From Thermofilaceae archaeon (GTDB lineage Archaea; Thermoproteota; Thermoprotei; Thermofilales; Thermofilaceae), in contig JANXEW010000005.1 in assembly GCA_025057995.1 (NCBI GenBank), positions 1 to 64,000 on the forward strand: DNA of 64,000 nucleotides. The letters run 5' to 3'. Under the pieces are notes generated by a model. It did not search any database and was not told the origin of the DNA. It was given only the letters and a program-made list of their open reading frames with translations. The translations under genes were made by a program, and so were the position numbers. Below, in pieces: positions 50,583 to 58,782 of the stretch (the stretch's first letter is position 1; the number at the start of each line of letters is the position of its first letter).

Positions 50583-51940
50583 CCCGTTTGCTGCTGAAGG
50601 GTAGGTTACAGAAACTAGTTTACGGTTTAGGGAACTTCGGTAAAGGGTTTTTCTACTATTCAGTCGGAGCCTACCTCTCGTTCTTCTACGTTGACGTGCT
50701 CGGCTTGAAACCGGAGTACTTGGCTTGGGCTCTCTCAATACCTTACGGTTTGTGGAACGCGGTTAATGACCCCTTGATCGGGGTCCTTTCTGATAGGCTT
50801 AGAACGCGTTGGGGTAGGCGAGTTCCTCTAATAGCTTTCGGTGCTCTGCTAACAGCTTTATGCTTTTGGTTAATATGGTCTCCGCACGTTTTGATTAGCG
50901 AGTTCTCACAACAGAGCTTGTTCATCTTCCTAGTAATCGTGCTCGCGTCCTTCGACTTGTCTCTGACAGCTGTCACCTCGGGTTACGAGGCTCTTTTCCC
51001 TGAGATGTTCGAGGATTTAGCAGAAAGGAGTGAAGCATCTCTTTATAGGGAAATGTTCGCCTTGCTAGGCGTAATATCTGGATTCGCTGTCTTCCCACTT
51101 TTGAAGAGCGCTCTCTCGAGCTCTGCTGGTGAGTTGGGCGCATGGTCACAAGCATCTCTCATCCTCTGTAGCGTCAGCTTAGCCACGATCCTGGTTTCGC
51201 TTCTAGCTTGTAGGGAGAAAAACTGGTCTCTAACTGCAGGGAATCAGCCCAGCTTAATAGAGGCTTTCAAGCTGACTTTAACTAACAAAGCTTACTTAGC
51301 TTTCCTTGGTGCGGACGTGGTAGTGTTTTTCCTGTGGTCTTGGATACCTTCCATGATACCGTTTTTTGTAAAGTACGTGCTCATGGGGGGAGACGAGGTC
51401 AACGCCCTAATGCTCGGCGCGATGTTGCTTAGCGCCATAGCGTGGTGGCCCCTCCTTCGAAAGTTTACGCTGAAAACTGGTTCTAAAACAACGTTCATGG
51501 TATCTGCCGCGGTTTTCGTCCTATCCCTACAACCTTTGCTCTTCACCTCTACTTTAGAGCAGGTGTTGGTGTTAATGTTTCTCGTGGGCGCTGGAAACGC
51601 TGGCTTACAGCTGGTACGGATGATATGCTTAAGCAACGTGATAGACGAGGAGTGGTTAAAGAAGGGCTACCGTCGAGAAGGTGCCTACATCGGGACGATG
51701 ATATTCTTCGAGAGACTGATGTACATCGTCCAAGGTTGGTTGCTTGCCCTGTTGTTGAACGCCTTCGGCTACGTCCCAAACGTTCCTCAAACACCTTCAG
51801 TCGCTTTCGGCATAAGGGTGTCTGTAACTCTAATTCCGTTAGCGACCCTACTTTTCCTCCTTGTCTCCATGACGTTCTACCCAATAGGTAGGAGGGAGGA
51901 GCAACTCATCGCAGCTAAGAGAAAGGGGGTCGAAGGATAG
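50573..51940 (+). CDS. GPH-type (MelB-like) MFS symporter
   Basis: 455 aa with twelve hydrophobic segments. LVYGLGNFGKGFFYYSVGAYLSFFYVDVLGL, then NAVNDPLIGVLSDRLRTRWGRRVPLIAFGA are diagnostic for the glycoside-pentoside-hexuronide:cation symporters. It overlaps the methyltransferase gene, so it most likely imports the methylated substrate used by the corrinoid system. The GPH family suggests a glycoside or other polar organic molecule, for instance a methylated sugar (inference). Confidence 0.88.
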   Translation: MELTRLLLKGRLQKLVYGLGNFGKGFFYYSVGAYLSFFYVDVLGLKPEYLAWALSIPYGLWNAVNDPLIGVLSDRLRTRWGRRVPLIAFGALLTALCFWLIWSPHVLISEFSQQSLFIFLVIVLASFDLSLTAVTSGYEALFPEMFEDLAERSEASLYREMFALLGVISGFAVFPLLKSALSSSAGELGAWSQASLILCSVSLATILVSLLACREKNWSLTAGNQPSLIEAFKLTLTNKAYLAFLGADVVVFFLWSWIPSMIPFFVKYVLMGGDEVNALMLGAMLLSAIAWWPLLRKFTLKTGSKTTFMVSAAVFVLSLQPLLFTSTLEQVLVLMFLVGAGNAGLQLVRMICLSNVIDEEWLKKGYRREGAYIGTMIFFERLMYIVQGWLLALLLNAFGYVPNVPQTPSVAFGIRVSVTLIPLATLLFLLVSMTFYPIGRREEQLIAAKRKGVEG

Positions 51941-52061
51941 AGTTTTGAAAGACTGAATTCCCCCATCGTAGAATTTCGGTTTTCGTTGAGTGAATGATTG
52001 GCGAAGAGAGCTTTCATTACATCCTTAAAACCATAGGCTAGAGACAGCCTCGTGTGAACTA

Positions 52062-52919
52062 TTACAAGGTTTTCACCGGTTTTCTTGCTTCAGTCACAGA
52101 TTTTGTTGAAAATTGTACGTAGGGGAAGCATTCAGGGATGTGCGAATCCCAGACGTAGTGAGGAGCCCAAGCCCATCCTCCAGAGTCTTCAGCTGGTGGA
52201 GCCTCCTTGTACTGGTTGAAGCGGAAGCAGTTTATACGCCAAACGTCACCGTCCTTCGGTGGAAGAGATCTGCCGTCAGGCATAGCTAACACCTTCATCC
52301 CCTCCCAGGGGAGAGCTATTTCAACAGTCCAACCTCTATCCCTGTCGCTGTTGTCATTTAAGGTCCCGTCAACAAACACGGCGACCCTCAGCCCAGGGTA
52401 GTCCCAGTTCCAGAAGCCGATGCGAGGACCTCTAGGATGGTTTTTAAAACCTACACCGTTGAAAACCCCTACCTTAGGTGCATCCCGGCGAAGTTCTGGG
52501 AGCTTGCTGTACCCCGACGCTTCGTAACACTCTTCCCATACGAAGAGGACCTCGTATATGGTTCCTAAAGCGTTGACCTCTAACTCGTAGTATGCGTCAC
52601 GTCCAGCGATGAAGAGCTCTACGTCATTCTCGTTGTATATGGGCGAGTCTCTCTCCGTTAGAGTAGCTACGACGAAAGGCTCTTCAACCCAGAAACCTAC
52701 GTAAAGGTTCTGATCGTCCCATAAGACCGAAGCATAGGTGTCGTATATAGTCCGCCTACCGTTTAAAAGGTCGACGAAACGTCTCGATTTAGGTGCGATC
52801 CGCCAGTATAGTTCATCTAGGCGTCCGTCTATCCTCAAAGGTTCATCGACGCGGTAAGCGGTGTAGCGTGGTTTTTTACGCTGGGGGCATGGGAAGGAAG
52901 ACGCTTTACTCCAGTTCAC
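52062..52919 (-). CDS. CBM9-like beta-sandwich protein, no export signal
   Basis: 285 aa. YTAYRVDEPLRIDGRLDELYWRIAPKSRRFVDL, LWDDQNLYVGFWVEEP, NENDVELFIAGRDAYYELEVNALGTIYEV and the later GWTVEIALPWEGM are the ordered blocks of family-9-type carbohydrate-binding modules. There is no signal peptide or anchor, so it is probably cytoplasmic or released by an unknown route. It lies between the GPH carrier and the second UroD-like gene, on the opposite strand from the carrier. A role in binding a sugar-like substrate of the methyl-transfer module is inferred. Confidence 0.82.
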   Translation of the reverse strand: MNWSKASSFPCPQRKKPRYTAYRVDEPLRIDGRLDELYWRIAPKSRRFVDLLNGRRTIYDTYASVLWDDQNLYVGFWVEEPFVVATLTERDSPIYNENDVELFIAGRDAYYELEVNALGTIYEVLFVWEECYEASGYSKLPELRRDAPKVGVFNGVGFKNHPRGPRIGFWNWDYPGLRVAVFVDGTLNDNSDRDRGWTVEIALPWEGMKVLAMPDGRSLPPKDGDVWRINCFRFNQYKEAPPAEDSGGWAWAPHYVWDSHIPECFPYVQFSTKSVTEARKPVKTL

Positions 52920-53131
52920 GGCTACTTTAGTAGTAACCCTGGTATTAAAGTTTAAGAAACTTTAACACCAGTTAGTGCCCGGTCGAGGGACTCGAAGGCG
53001 GACACCCTAGCTTTTGACGTGACCACCGGAAACTGTTATTCCCTGACCTTGACTTGAACGGCATCACTTCCCAGAGTCTACTGGATTCAACGTGTTTCAT
53101 CTTTTCGGCTAGTCTGTAACGTCAAGCTTGG

Positions 53132-54301
53132 CTAGCGCGCGTCTTCCTCGTATCTACCCAGATTCTTTACTAGTTCATAAGCGTAATTAAGGTGTTCGGC
53201 AGGAGTACAAGGGGCAACGTTGTTAGCGTCTCTGAAGACGAACCTTTTCCCCTTCGTTACGCCTGAGTTTAACACGCTCCGAACTTCCTCCTCGATTCTA
53301 TTCAAGGGACCGTTTAGGAGGGTGGCTACTCTTACTCCACCGTAGATCGTTACGTCCGTGCCTAGTATCTCCCTCGCTTTACCGAGGTCGAGAGGGAAGC
53401 CTGTGTCGATTGCTGATATCTTGAGCTCCTCCTTGAGTACGCTTAGAAGATGCATCACTCGGCCACACAAGTGTATGGAGGGTCTACCGACACAGAACGT
53501 GTCGACGATCTTCTTGTGTAAGGGTAGGACAAACTCCTTGTAGACGCTCGGCGACAGGAGTTGGATAGAGTCGTCAGCGAAACCGAAACCTTCGCGTGGG
53601 AAGGGTTCTTTAAGCAACTTATGCCAGGCTTTCATCCTCTCTATTATAGCCTCCGTTATGAGCCATAGAAGTTTCTCAGCTAAACTCCTCTCGCGGTAAA
53701 GTAGTTTGACAATATACCCGCCCGTTATGTTCACGGCGACTGTAAAGGGACCGTCCGTCCCGATTGGAGCTGAGATGTTTCCGAGGGGTCTACCTAAGTA
53801 CGTATACCCTCCCTCCTTCTTTTCCAAGAAATACTCGTAAAACTTCCTGATTCTAGCGTCGAAGCTGGTGAAAGGTTCCGGGCCACCTTTCTCTATAAAC
53901 GCTTTCACATCCTCCACCCTCTTGAGAAAAGGCTTTATGTCGGGGACACTGCCATCAGTAAAGAACAAGGGTGCGCCAAACCATGCTGATTCATAGACGT
54001 TTTGGAAGTTTACGGCGACCGACCACTCCTCCGGTAGACCCATCTCCCAGTCTGCGAAAACTTCGTGTCTCCTCCAGTACTCGAAATCCAACTGGACTCG
54101 AAGCATAACCTCAGGGTCGTTGAATATCTGTTGGTAGGTGTAGTTCCCCCTGTTCAACTCCTTGTTCAACACTATCATCCTATCGTTCATACCCCATTGA
54201 ACCGGAATCCTCTCGTGCCTGTTGGACTGGAAATCCCTCCATAGATCCTTCACTAACTTATTATGCTGCTCGAAATCTCTATCCTGCAGACTTAAACACA
54301 T
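53132..54301 (-). CDS. UroD-type methyltransferase-like protein
   Basis: 389 aa, uroporphyrinogen-decarboxylase fold. SIHLCGRVMHLL gives an H-x-C zinc-type motif and NNVAPCTPAEHLNYAYELVKNLGRY supplies the C-terminal Cys, as in corrinoid-dependent methyltransferases. It is distantly related to the protein at 49485-50582. It may act on a second substrate or as the second methyl-transfer step. A start ATG is at 54301. No corrinoid gene is adjacent; the nearest is 4 kb away. Confidence 0.82.
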   Translation of the reverse strand: MCLSLQDRDFEQHNKLVKDLWRDFQSNRHERIPVQWGMNDRMIVLNKELNRGNYTYQQIFNDPEVMLRVQLDFEYWRRHEVFADWEMGLPEEWSVAVNFQNVYESAWFGAPLFFTDGSVPDIKPFLKRVEDVKAFIEKGGPEPFTSFDARIRKFYEYFLEKKEGGYTYLGRPLGNISAPIGTDGPFTVAVNITGGYIVKLLYRERSLAEKLLWLITEAIIERMKAWHKLLKEPFPREGFGFADDSIQLLSPSVYKEFVLPLHKKIVDTFCVGRPSIHLCGRVMHLLSVLKEELKISAIDTGFPLDLGKAREILGTDVTIYGGVRVATLLNGPLNRIEEEVRSVLNSGVTKGKRFVFRDANNVAPCTPAEHLNYAYELVKNLGRYEEDAR

Positions 54302-54442
54302 CTAACAACGTTGGAAGAGTATCAACTTAAAATACTTAACTGGATCTCGGGAGTGTTTTAGAAAAGTTTACTTTTTCAAGCGAGCGAACCTTGAACTAAT
54401 TGTCTTAAAGTTGAAACAGATTAGAGATACTGTAAACGTAAT

Positions 54443-55363
54443 TTAACCGCCCTCCCGAGTGACGTTAAGCAGTTCGGCTAGTTTCCTACCTTCTTGAACT
54501 ATTTCAACCATTTTAGCTCTAGTGCTTCGCGGCTCTACGTGAGAAGGCACGCGTATCAAGGGGACATTGTACCTCTTAGCGAACTCCTCCAGTTTGGCGC
54601 CGAGAGGTGTATCCTCAGCTCCTTGAATCGATACCACTACGTCGACCTCCCGTTCGGAGAGAGCTTTCTCCACTCTAGCTAAATCCTCGGGCGAAACTGG
54701 TAGTTCATGCTCTCTCGCTAAGAAATACTTCACCCGCATACCCATCCACTCGACCGCGTACTGTACTACCGGACTAGCCGCCGCTGCCGTGACGTTCAGC
54801 AACGGAGCTTGAGCCTCAAGAGCCTTGACGTTAACTTCCACGTCTCTAGCTTTCTCAAGGTAAACACTCGCACAAGCCGGTCTAAGTTCAGCGAGAATCG
54901 ATGAAACGTTCTTGATAAAAAGAAGGTAGTTGCTCGGATCAAATATAGGCCAGTGGAGGTTAACAGTCCCCGTAGCAGGATTTACACGGAGTTTCAAACC
55001 AGTTATTGAAGGTATTTCCACAAGCTTAGCCTTTAATTCACCCCTGGCTACGAACTCAGCTATCCTAGCCTCGAAGGGCGCATGCCCGGTAGACACGATC
55101 AAGTGGCTCTCCCTCAGCTTTTCTACATCCCGTGGAGTCAACTGGTATTCGTGAGGATCTACTCCCGGCGGGACGATTGATGACACGTTATCACCCGAGC
55201 AGACAAGCATCGCAACGTCATCGAGCAAGGAGGGAAATGTTACAATTATGCGTAAACCCTCCACCCGTTCCTCGGGTCTATACAACATAGGGAGAATCAA
55301 GAGTAGAGCGGAGATGAATAACGTTAAAGCGGTTAGTGCCAGGTATATCCTCCGGACCCTCAC
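54443..55363 (-). CDS. Metal ABC transporter substrate-binding protein (ZnuA/TroA family)
   Basis: 306 aa. The N-terminal LALTALTLFISALLLILPML is a signal/anchor segment. Metal ligands are visible in GVDPHEYQLTPRD, in VSTGHAPFEARI and in NLHWPIFDPSNYL; the C-terminal QGAEDTPLGAKLEEFAKRYNVPLIRVPS gives the last acidic ligand region. The His-rich loop often found in Zn-specific members is missing, so zinc, manganese or another divalent metal remains open. It diverges from the ATPase gene of the same transporter over 147 bp with shared operators. GTG start. Confidence 0.88.
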   Translation of the reverse strand: MRVRRIYLALTALTLFISALLLILPMLYRPEERVEGLRIIVTFPSLLDDVAMLVCSGDNVSSIVPPGVDPHEYQLTPRDVEKLRESHLIVSTGHAPFEARIAEFVARGELKAKLVEIPSITGLKLRVNPATGTVNLHWPIFDPSNYLLFIKNVSSILAELRPACASVYLEKARDVEVNVKALEAQAPLLNVTAAAASPVVQYAVEWMGMRVKYFLAREHELPVSPEDLARVEKALSEREVDVVVSIQGAEDTPLGAKLEEFAKRYNVPLIRVPSHVEPRSTRAKMVEIVQEGRKLAELLNVTREGG

Positions 55364-55403
55364 GGTAGCGCACCCTTAGACAAACTTGTCCTACTGGGTT
55401 AAA

Positions 55404-55415
55404 GGATTTATAACC
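55404..55415 (-). promoter_or_regulatory. TATA element for the metal-binding protein gene
   Basis: On the minus strand this reads GGTTATAAATCC, about 45 bp before the GTG at 55363. It predicts a transcript start near 55384 and a leader of about 20 nt. Confidence 0.5.
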
Positions 55416-55459
55416 TTTGTGCACATTCTCCCATGTGTTTTCCTCAATTTATGCACAAA
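55416..55459. promoter_or_regulatory. Candidate metal-regulator operator, TTTGTGCA...TGCACAAA
   Basis: TTTGTGCA (55416-55423) and TGCACAAA (55452-55459) form a perfect 8-bp inverted repeat with a 28-nt interval, lying exactly between the two divergent TATA elements. A third partial copy, TGCACAA, overlaps the ATPase start codon (55512-55518). ATTCTCCC also recurs directly at 55425-55432 and 55489-55496. The NikR-like regulator at 57066-57449 is the likely ligand. Confidence 0.55.
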
Positions 55460-55465
55460 TGGGGA

Positions 55466-55476
55466 AAATTTATATC
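55466..55476 (+). promoter_or_regulatory. TATA element for the metal ABC operon
   Basis: AAATTTATATC, centred 39 bp before the GTG start of the ATPase at 55511. The transcript is expected to begin near 55498-55500. Confidence 0.5.
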
Positions 55477-55490
55477 AGATAGGCGTAGAT

Positions 55491-55506
55491 TCTCCCTTTA
55501 GGGAGA
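55491..55506 (+). promoter_or_regulatory. TCTCCC/GGGAGA dyad over the ATPase ribosome site
   Basis: TCTCCC (55491-55496) and GGGAGA (55501-55506) are complementary around TTTA. GGGAGA is the apparent ribosome site of the ATPase gene, 4 nt before GTG 55511. If transcription begins upstream of 55491 the hairpin would hide the site; if it begins near 55499 the dyad is more likely a DNA operator. Confidence 0.4.
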
Positions 55507-55510
55507 TCGT

Positions 55511-56257
55511 GTGCACAAGGGTGAACAGTCTATTACAGTAGAAAACTTAACCTTTGCCTACGGCGAAGACGTCATCCTATCTAAAAATAGTTTTAGCGTA
55601 CGGGGCCCGGGTCTTATCACACTGCTCGGCCCCAACGGTTCGGGCAAAACGACGTTCTTTAAACTCCTCATAGGTATTTTAAAGCCTTTAGAGGGGAGAG
55701 TTTTCCTAAACGGTGAAGATGTCACAGGTGATCCATTCAAGGCAGGTGTGCACGCAAGCTACGTACCTCAGCTTTCAGCTGTACGCAGGGATTTACCGTT
55801 GACGGGGTTAGAAGCCGTAGAAGCCGCTCTTCAAGGGAAAGAGAGGGCGGAGCGAAGGTCGCGGGCGTTAGAAGCCCTCCGCCTGGTCGGCGCTGAGGAC
55901 TTGGTTAATAGAAAGTTGAGCGCGATGAGCGGAGGACAGCTTCAACGAGTTTTAATAGCTCGCGCTCTAGTTAGAGACACCCCTATCGTCTTAATGGATG
56001 AACCGTTCTCGGGCATCGACCCTCGAGGTCGTGAGAACTTGGCCGACTTAGCTTCCGAGCTCGCAAACGATAGGTTAATTTTGCTCTCCACCCACGACCC
56101 AGTTCTAACCTTAAACAAGAGTAAGACAATCGTCGTCTTTAACAGGGGTGTCAAAGCTGTGGGAAGCCCAGAAGACGTATACAAGCTTGAGCTCTTAAAA
56201 GCTGCATACGGTTCAGGCGTTTTAATCATCGAAAAGTGTCTCCACGTTTTAAGCTAG
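55511..56257 (+). CDS. Metal ABC transporter ATP-binding protein (ZnuC-like)
   Basis: 248 aa. Walker A LLGPNGSGKTTFFKL, Q-loop ASYVPQLSAVRRDLP, signature LSAMSGGQLQRVLIARAL (AMSGGQ), Walker B IVLMDEPFSGIDP and H-loop LSTHDPVL. The YVPQ loop and overall length match ATPases of the ZnuABC/MntABC class. It overlaps the permease frame and is transcribed from the divergent promoter pair. Confidence 0.92.
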   Translation: MHKGEQSITVENLTFAYGEDVILSKNSFSVRGPGLITLLGPNGSGKTTFFKLLIGILKPLEGRVFLNGEDVTGDPFKAGVHASYVPQLSAVRRDLPLTGLEAVEAALQGKERAERRSRALEALRLVGAEDLVNRKLSAMSGGQLQRVLIARALVRDTPIVLMDEPFSGIDPRGRENLADLASELANDRLILLSTHDPVLTLNKSKTIVVFNRGVKAVGSPEDVYKLELLKAAYGSGVLIIEKCLHVLS

Positions 56258-56268
56258 AGGTGAGTACA

Positions 56269-57063
56269 GTGTACCTCGACCCCCGTTGGGTTACCGTGAT
56301 GGTGGGTAGCGCAGCTGCATTCGGAGCTTTAAGCCCGCTCATACACGCTAGGAGGTTCAGCTTCTTCGCCGCCTCGCTCCCACACTCAGCTCTGCTCTCA
56401 GTGGCTCTCGGTTACGTAGCCTCTTCAACGCTGGGCGGACACCCTGCTGCGTGGGCGATTCTCGTCAGCTTACCCTTCTCGAGTATCCTAGTACACTTGA
56501 TACACAGGGGGGTTAGCGAGGATAATGCCACGTCCGTTTTCGTCGCATTCACTGTCTCGGGAAGCGTTGCCGTAATACATTATGTGCTCACTAATTATCC
56601 GGCTCGCGTGAGCCTTTGGTCTTATATTCTGGGCGACCCTCTCCTAGCTTCGTGGGAAGACGCCATCTTAACGGCAGCTATAGCTTCAGTCACGATTTTC
56701 CTGTCATCAAAGCTGTTATTGAAGGAAATGAGCATAGGGTTAGACAGCGAGTTCGCAGCTGTGTCAGGCATCAAAGTAAAGTTTCATAACTACCTTCTCG
56801 CCCTCATGTTGACGGCAGTAGCTGTAAGTCTACTTAGGGTCGTCGGCTTTGTCGTAGAGCACGTAGCGTTGCTTCTACCAAGCGCCGTAGCTGCTCAACT
56901 AGCTCGCAGCGCTAGGGAGTTCTACATCGTGAGCATACTAACTTCCGTGTTAGCTAGTGTAGGTGGCTTAGTGCTTTCCGTCTACTTGAACGTCGCGCCT
57001 TCAGCCATGCTGGGGTTCCTGCTCCTCCTCTTTTACGTAGTCTCGCTTCTAACAGGTGGTTAA
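56269..57063 (+). CDS. Metal ABC transporter permease (ZnuB-like)
   Basis: 264 aa, eight to nine hydrophobic segments. PLIHARRFSFFAASLPHSALLSVALGY, then GLDSEFAAVSGIKVKFHNYLLALMLTAVAVSLLRVVGFV is typical for the ABC-3 permease family. GTG 56269 is preferred over 56236 and 56260 because GAGGTGA (56257-56263) is then properly spaced and the first residues match family starts. It forms the channel for the divalent metal delivered by the binding protein at 54443-55363. Confidence 0.9.
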   Translation: MYLDPRWVTVMVGSAAAFGALSPLIHARRFSFFAASLPHSALLSVALGYVASSTLGGHPAAWAILVSLPFSSILVHLIHRGVSEDNATSVFVAFTVSGSVAVIHYVLTNYPARVSLWSYILGDPLLASWEDAILTAAIASVTIFLSSKLLLKEMSIGLDSEFAAVSGIKVKFHNYLLALMLTAVAVSLLRVVGFVVEHVALLLPSAVAAQLARSAREFYIVSILTSVLASVGGLVLSVYLNVAPSAMLGFLLLLFYVVSLLTGG

Positions 57064-57065
57064 TC

Positions 57066-57449
57066 TTGACCGTGAGGAAAAGGTTTGGGGTTTCGTTAGA
57101 ACAAGAGGTTTTCGAAGAACTTGAGAGGATGACTAAAGCATTGGGTACGGATCGTTCAAGGCTAATCTCTATAGCTGCTAGGGAGTACTTGACGGAAAAG
57201 CTCCACTTCGCTAGACGGCACGAGTGTGAAGGAGTTCTAATTGCCAGTTACACGGCTGAAGTAAAGAACGACGTTGACAAACTCCTTGAGGAGAGCAACC
57301 TTATCGTAAGCCGAACTCATCTCCACTCGAGAGGAGGCTGTTGCGTCGAAGTACTCTACTTGCGCGGCTCCTCTGACTCCGTTTGGAGTTTACAAGCCGC
57401 AGTCACTCGAGTCAGTAGAGCTTGCCGCTACGTTCCAATGTGCATATAA
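57066..57449 (+). CDS. NikR-like ribbon-helix-helix metal regulator
   Basis: 127 aa. Residues 1-50 (RKRFGVSLEQEVFEELERMTKALGTDRSRLISIAAREYL) form a ribbon-helix-helix DNA-binding domain; the rest is an ACT-like metal-binding domain. H85, H87 and C93 (THLHSRGGCC) match E. coli NikR H87, H89 and C95. The position of H76 is Leu74, so one of four nickel ligands is absent and a different metal or geometry is likely. TTG start three bases after the permease stop. It probably autoregulates the transporter through the dyads at 55416-55459. Confidence 0.88.
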   Translation: MTVRKRFGVSLEQEVFEELERMTKALGTDRSRLISIAAREYLTEKLHFARRHECEGVLIASYTAEVKNDVDKLLEESNLIVSRTHLHSRGGCCVEVLYLRGSSDSVWSLQAAVTRVSRACRYVPMCI

Positions 57450-57614
57450 AAGATCCCTTCCATTATTGTTGAGACAAAGGAAGACTGACGACAATCGAGA
57501 GGCTGATTTAAAGTTATGATACAACTTAATCCTAAACACGTTTCCTAGACGACAACCTTACCCTCAGGATGGAGTTAACGATTAAGTTTATTCGCTAACT
57601 GTCCCTTAAAGTTG

Positions 57615-58631
57615 TTAAGTTTCACAAAAGTCGGCACGAGAAAGTACATCCAAGAGTCTTCTTTTACGAGTTAAGAAAACATCCTCCATCCACTCTCTAT
57701 ACCAAGGGTAGGCGCGGACAGCATCATGAAGTTCTTCAAGCGTTTGAAGGCTCCGTTCTAAGTGATCGACTATCCTCCCCTTCTCGTAACCTTCACCATT
57801 GAATAGAGAACACTGTCTCTCACTCCAATCGCCTGGTTGATCCATTCCAGGGAAATAGTAGGGTAGCATCCTATCAAGCGTCTCCTCAGCAGCTACTCCA
57901 CCTAGGGATGAGAGATTATGCAACCGGAAGCTCGGGAGGTCGGGACCGTAGAGAGGCATGTCGTAGTTGTTTGAAGAAAGCGCCGTTAAATCCTGTAACG
58001 CGTAGAAGTAGACTCTACTCACATCCATTTTCTTCAAGAACTCGCCCACTCTCTTGACACCAAGTTCTGAGAGGAAGCCGTAGACGTGGACTTCGCGAAT
58101 CCTAGCTCCACGACGTTCCGCCTCTTTGAACAGGTGGTCTAAAGCTAAATTCACCGTTTGACCTGTAGCAACGGTGTCTGCGAGAACGAGCACAGAATCG
58201 TCTTCTGAAACCTGATCTAAGTTTGAGTAGACGACTTTCGCTTCGCGCCCCTCATGGGTGCCTATAGTGGAACCAGTGTAAGCTACTCGGACGGAAACCT
58301 CCTTTACTTCAAACCCGCTGGATCTTAGTGCGTAATGAAGCCCGTAGCCTTTAGACGCTCTTAACAAGTGTAGGAACAGAACCTTTTTGCTATCACACAG
58401 CTTTGAGATTAGCGAGACAACAGCTTGCGCCGCCCTTACAGCTTCTCTCTCCATTCTCAAACCGACGAGCTCAGGCTCGCATGCTAGTCTCAAACCGCTT
58501 TCTGTGTCAAGTATATACGATGCCACATCCGCATCAACTTCAACTTCGTAAGCCTTCCCGCCGGGAACTAAGCAATATTCTTTGACATCTGTCCTGACAC
58601 CAGCTTCTATCGCTACCCGCTTAAGGCTCAA
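57615..58631 (-). CDS. Phosphoribosyltransferase-fold protein of unknown role
   Basis: 338 aa. DDSVLVLADTVATGQTVNLALDHLFKEA is a PRPP-binding loop of the type I phosphoribosyltransferase fold, and FLHLLRASKGYGLHYALRSSGF precedes it in the place of the first loop. The C-terminal about 120 residues (YGPDLPSFRLHNLSSLGG onward) are not part of the core fold and contain conserved-looking aromatic and acidic residues. It is longer than uracil or orotate phosphoribosyltransferases (about 200 aa). Substrate unknown; a regulatory or novel transferase is possible. No operon partner. Confidence 0.65.
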   Translation of the reverse strand: MSLKRVAIEAGVRTDVKEYCLVPGGKAYEVEVDADVASYILDTESGLRLACEPELVGLRMEREAVRAAQAVVSLISKLCDSKKVLFLHLLRASKGYGLHYALRSSGFEVKEVSVRVAYTGSTIGTHEGREAKVVYSNLDQVSEDDSVLVLADTVATGQTVNLALDHLFKEAERRGARIREVHVYGFLSELGVKRVGEFLKKMDVSRVYFYALQDLTALSSNNYDMPLYGPDLPSFRLHNLSSLGGVAAEETLDRMLPYYFPGMDQPGDWSERQCSLFNGEGYEKGRIVDHLERSLQTLEELHDAVRAYPWYREWMEDVFLTRKRRLLDVLSRADFCET

Positions 58632-58782
58632 CGAAAGCCCCCAACTCTTAGAGGTTAGCCGTAAAAAATTAACGCGAAGGATGATCGTGAAACGTTGCCC
58701 ATTCTTGGTGAAGAAAACAAGATGTTATTTTGAGTTTTTACTGAATATTTTATAAAAAAAATAGTTATATTTGTTAAGAAGT

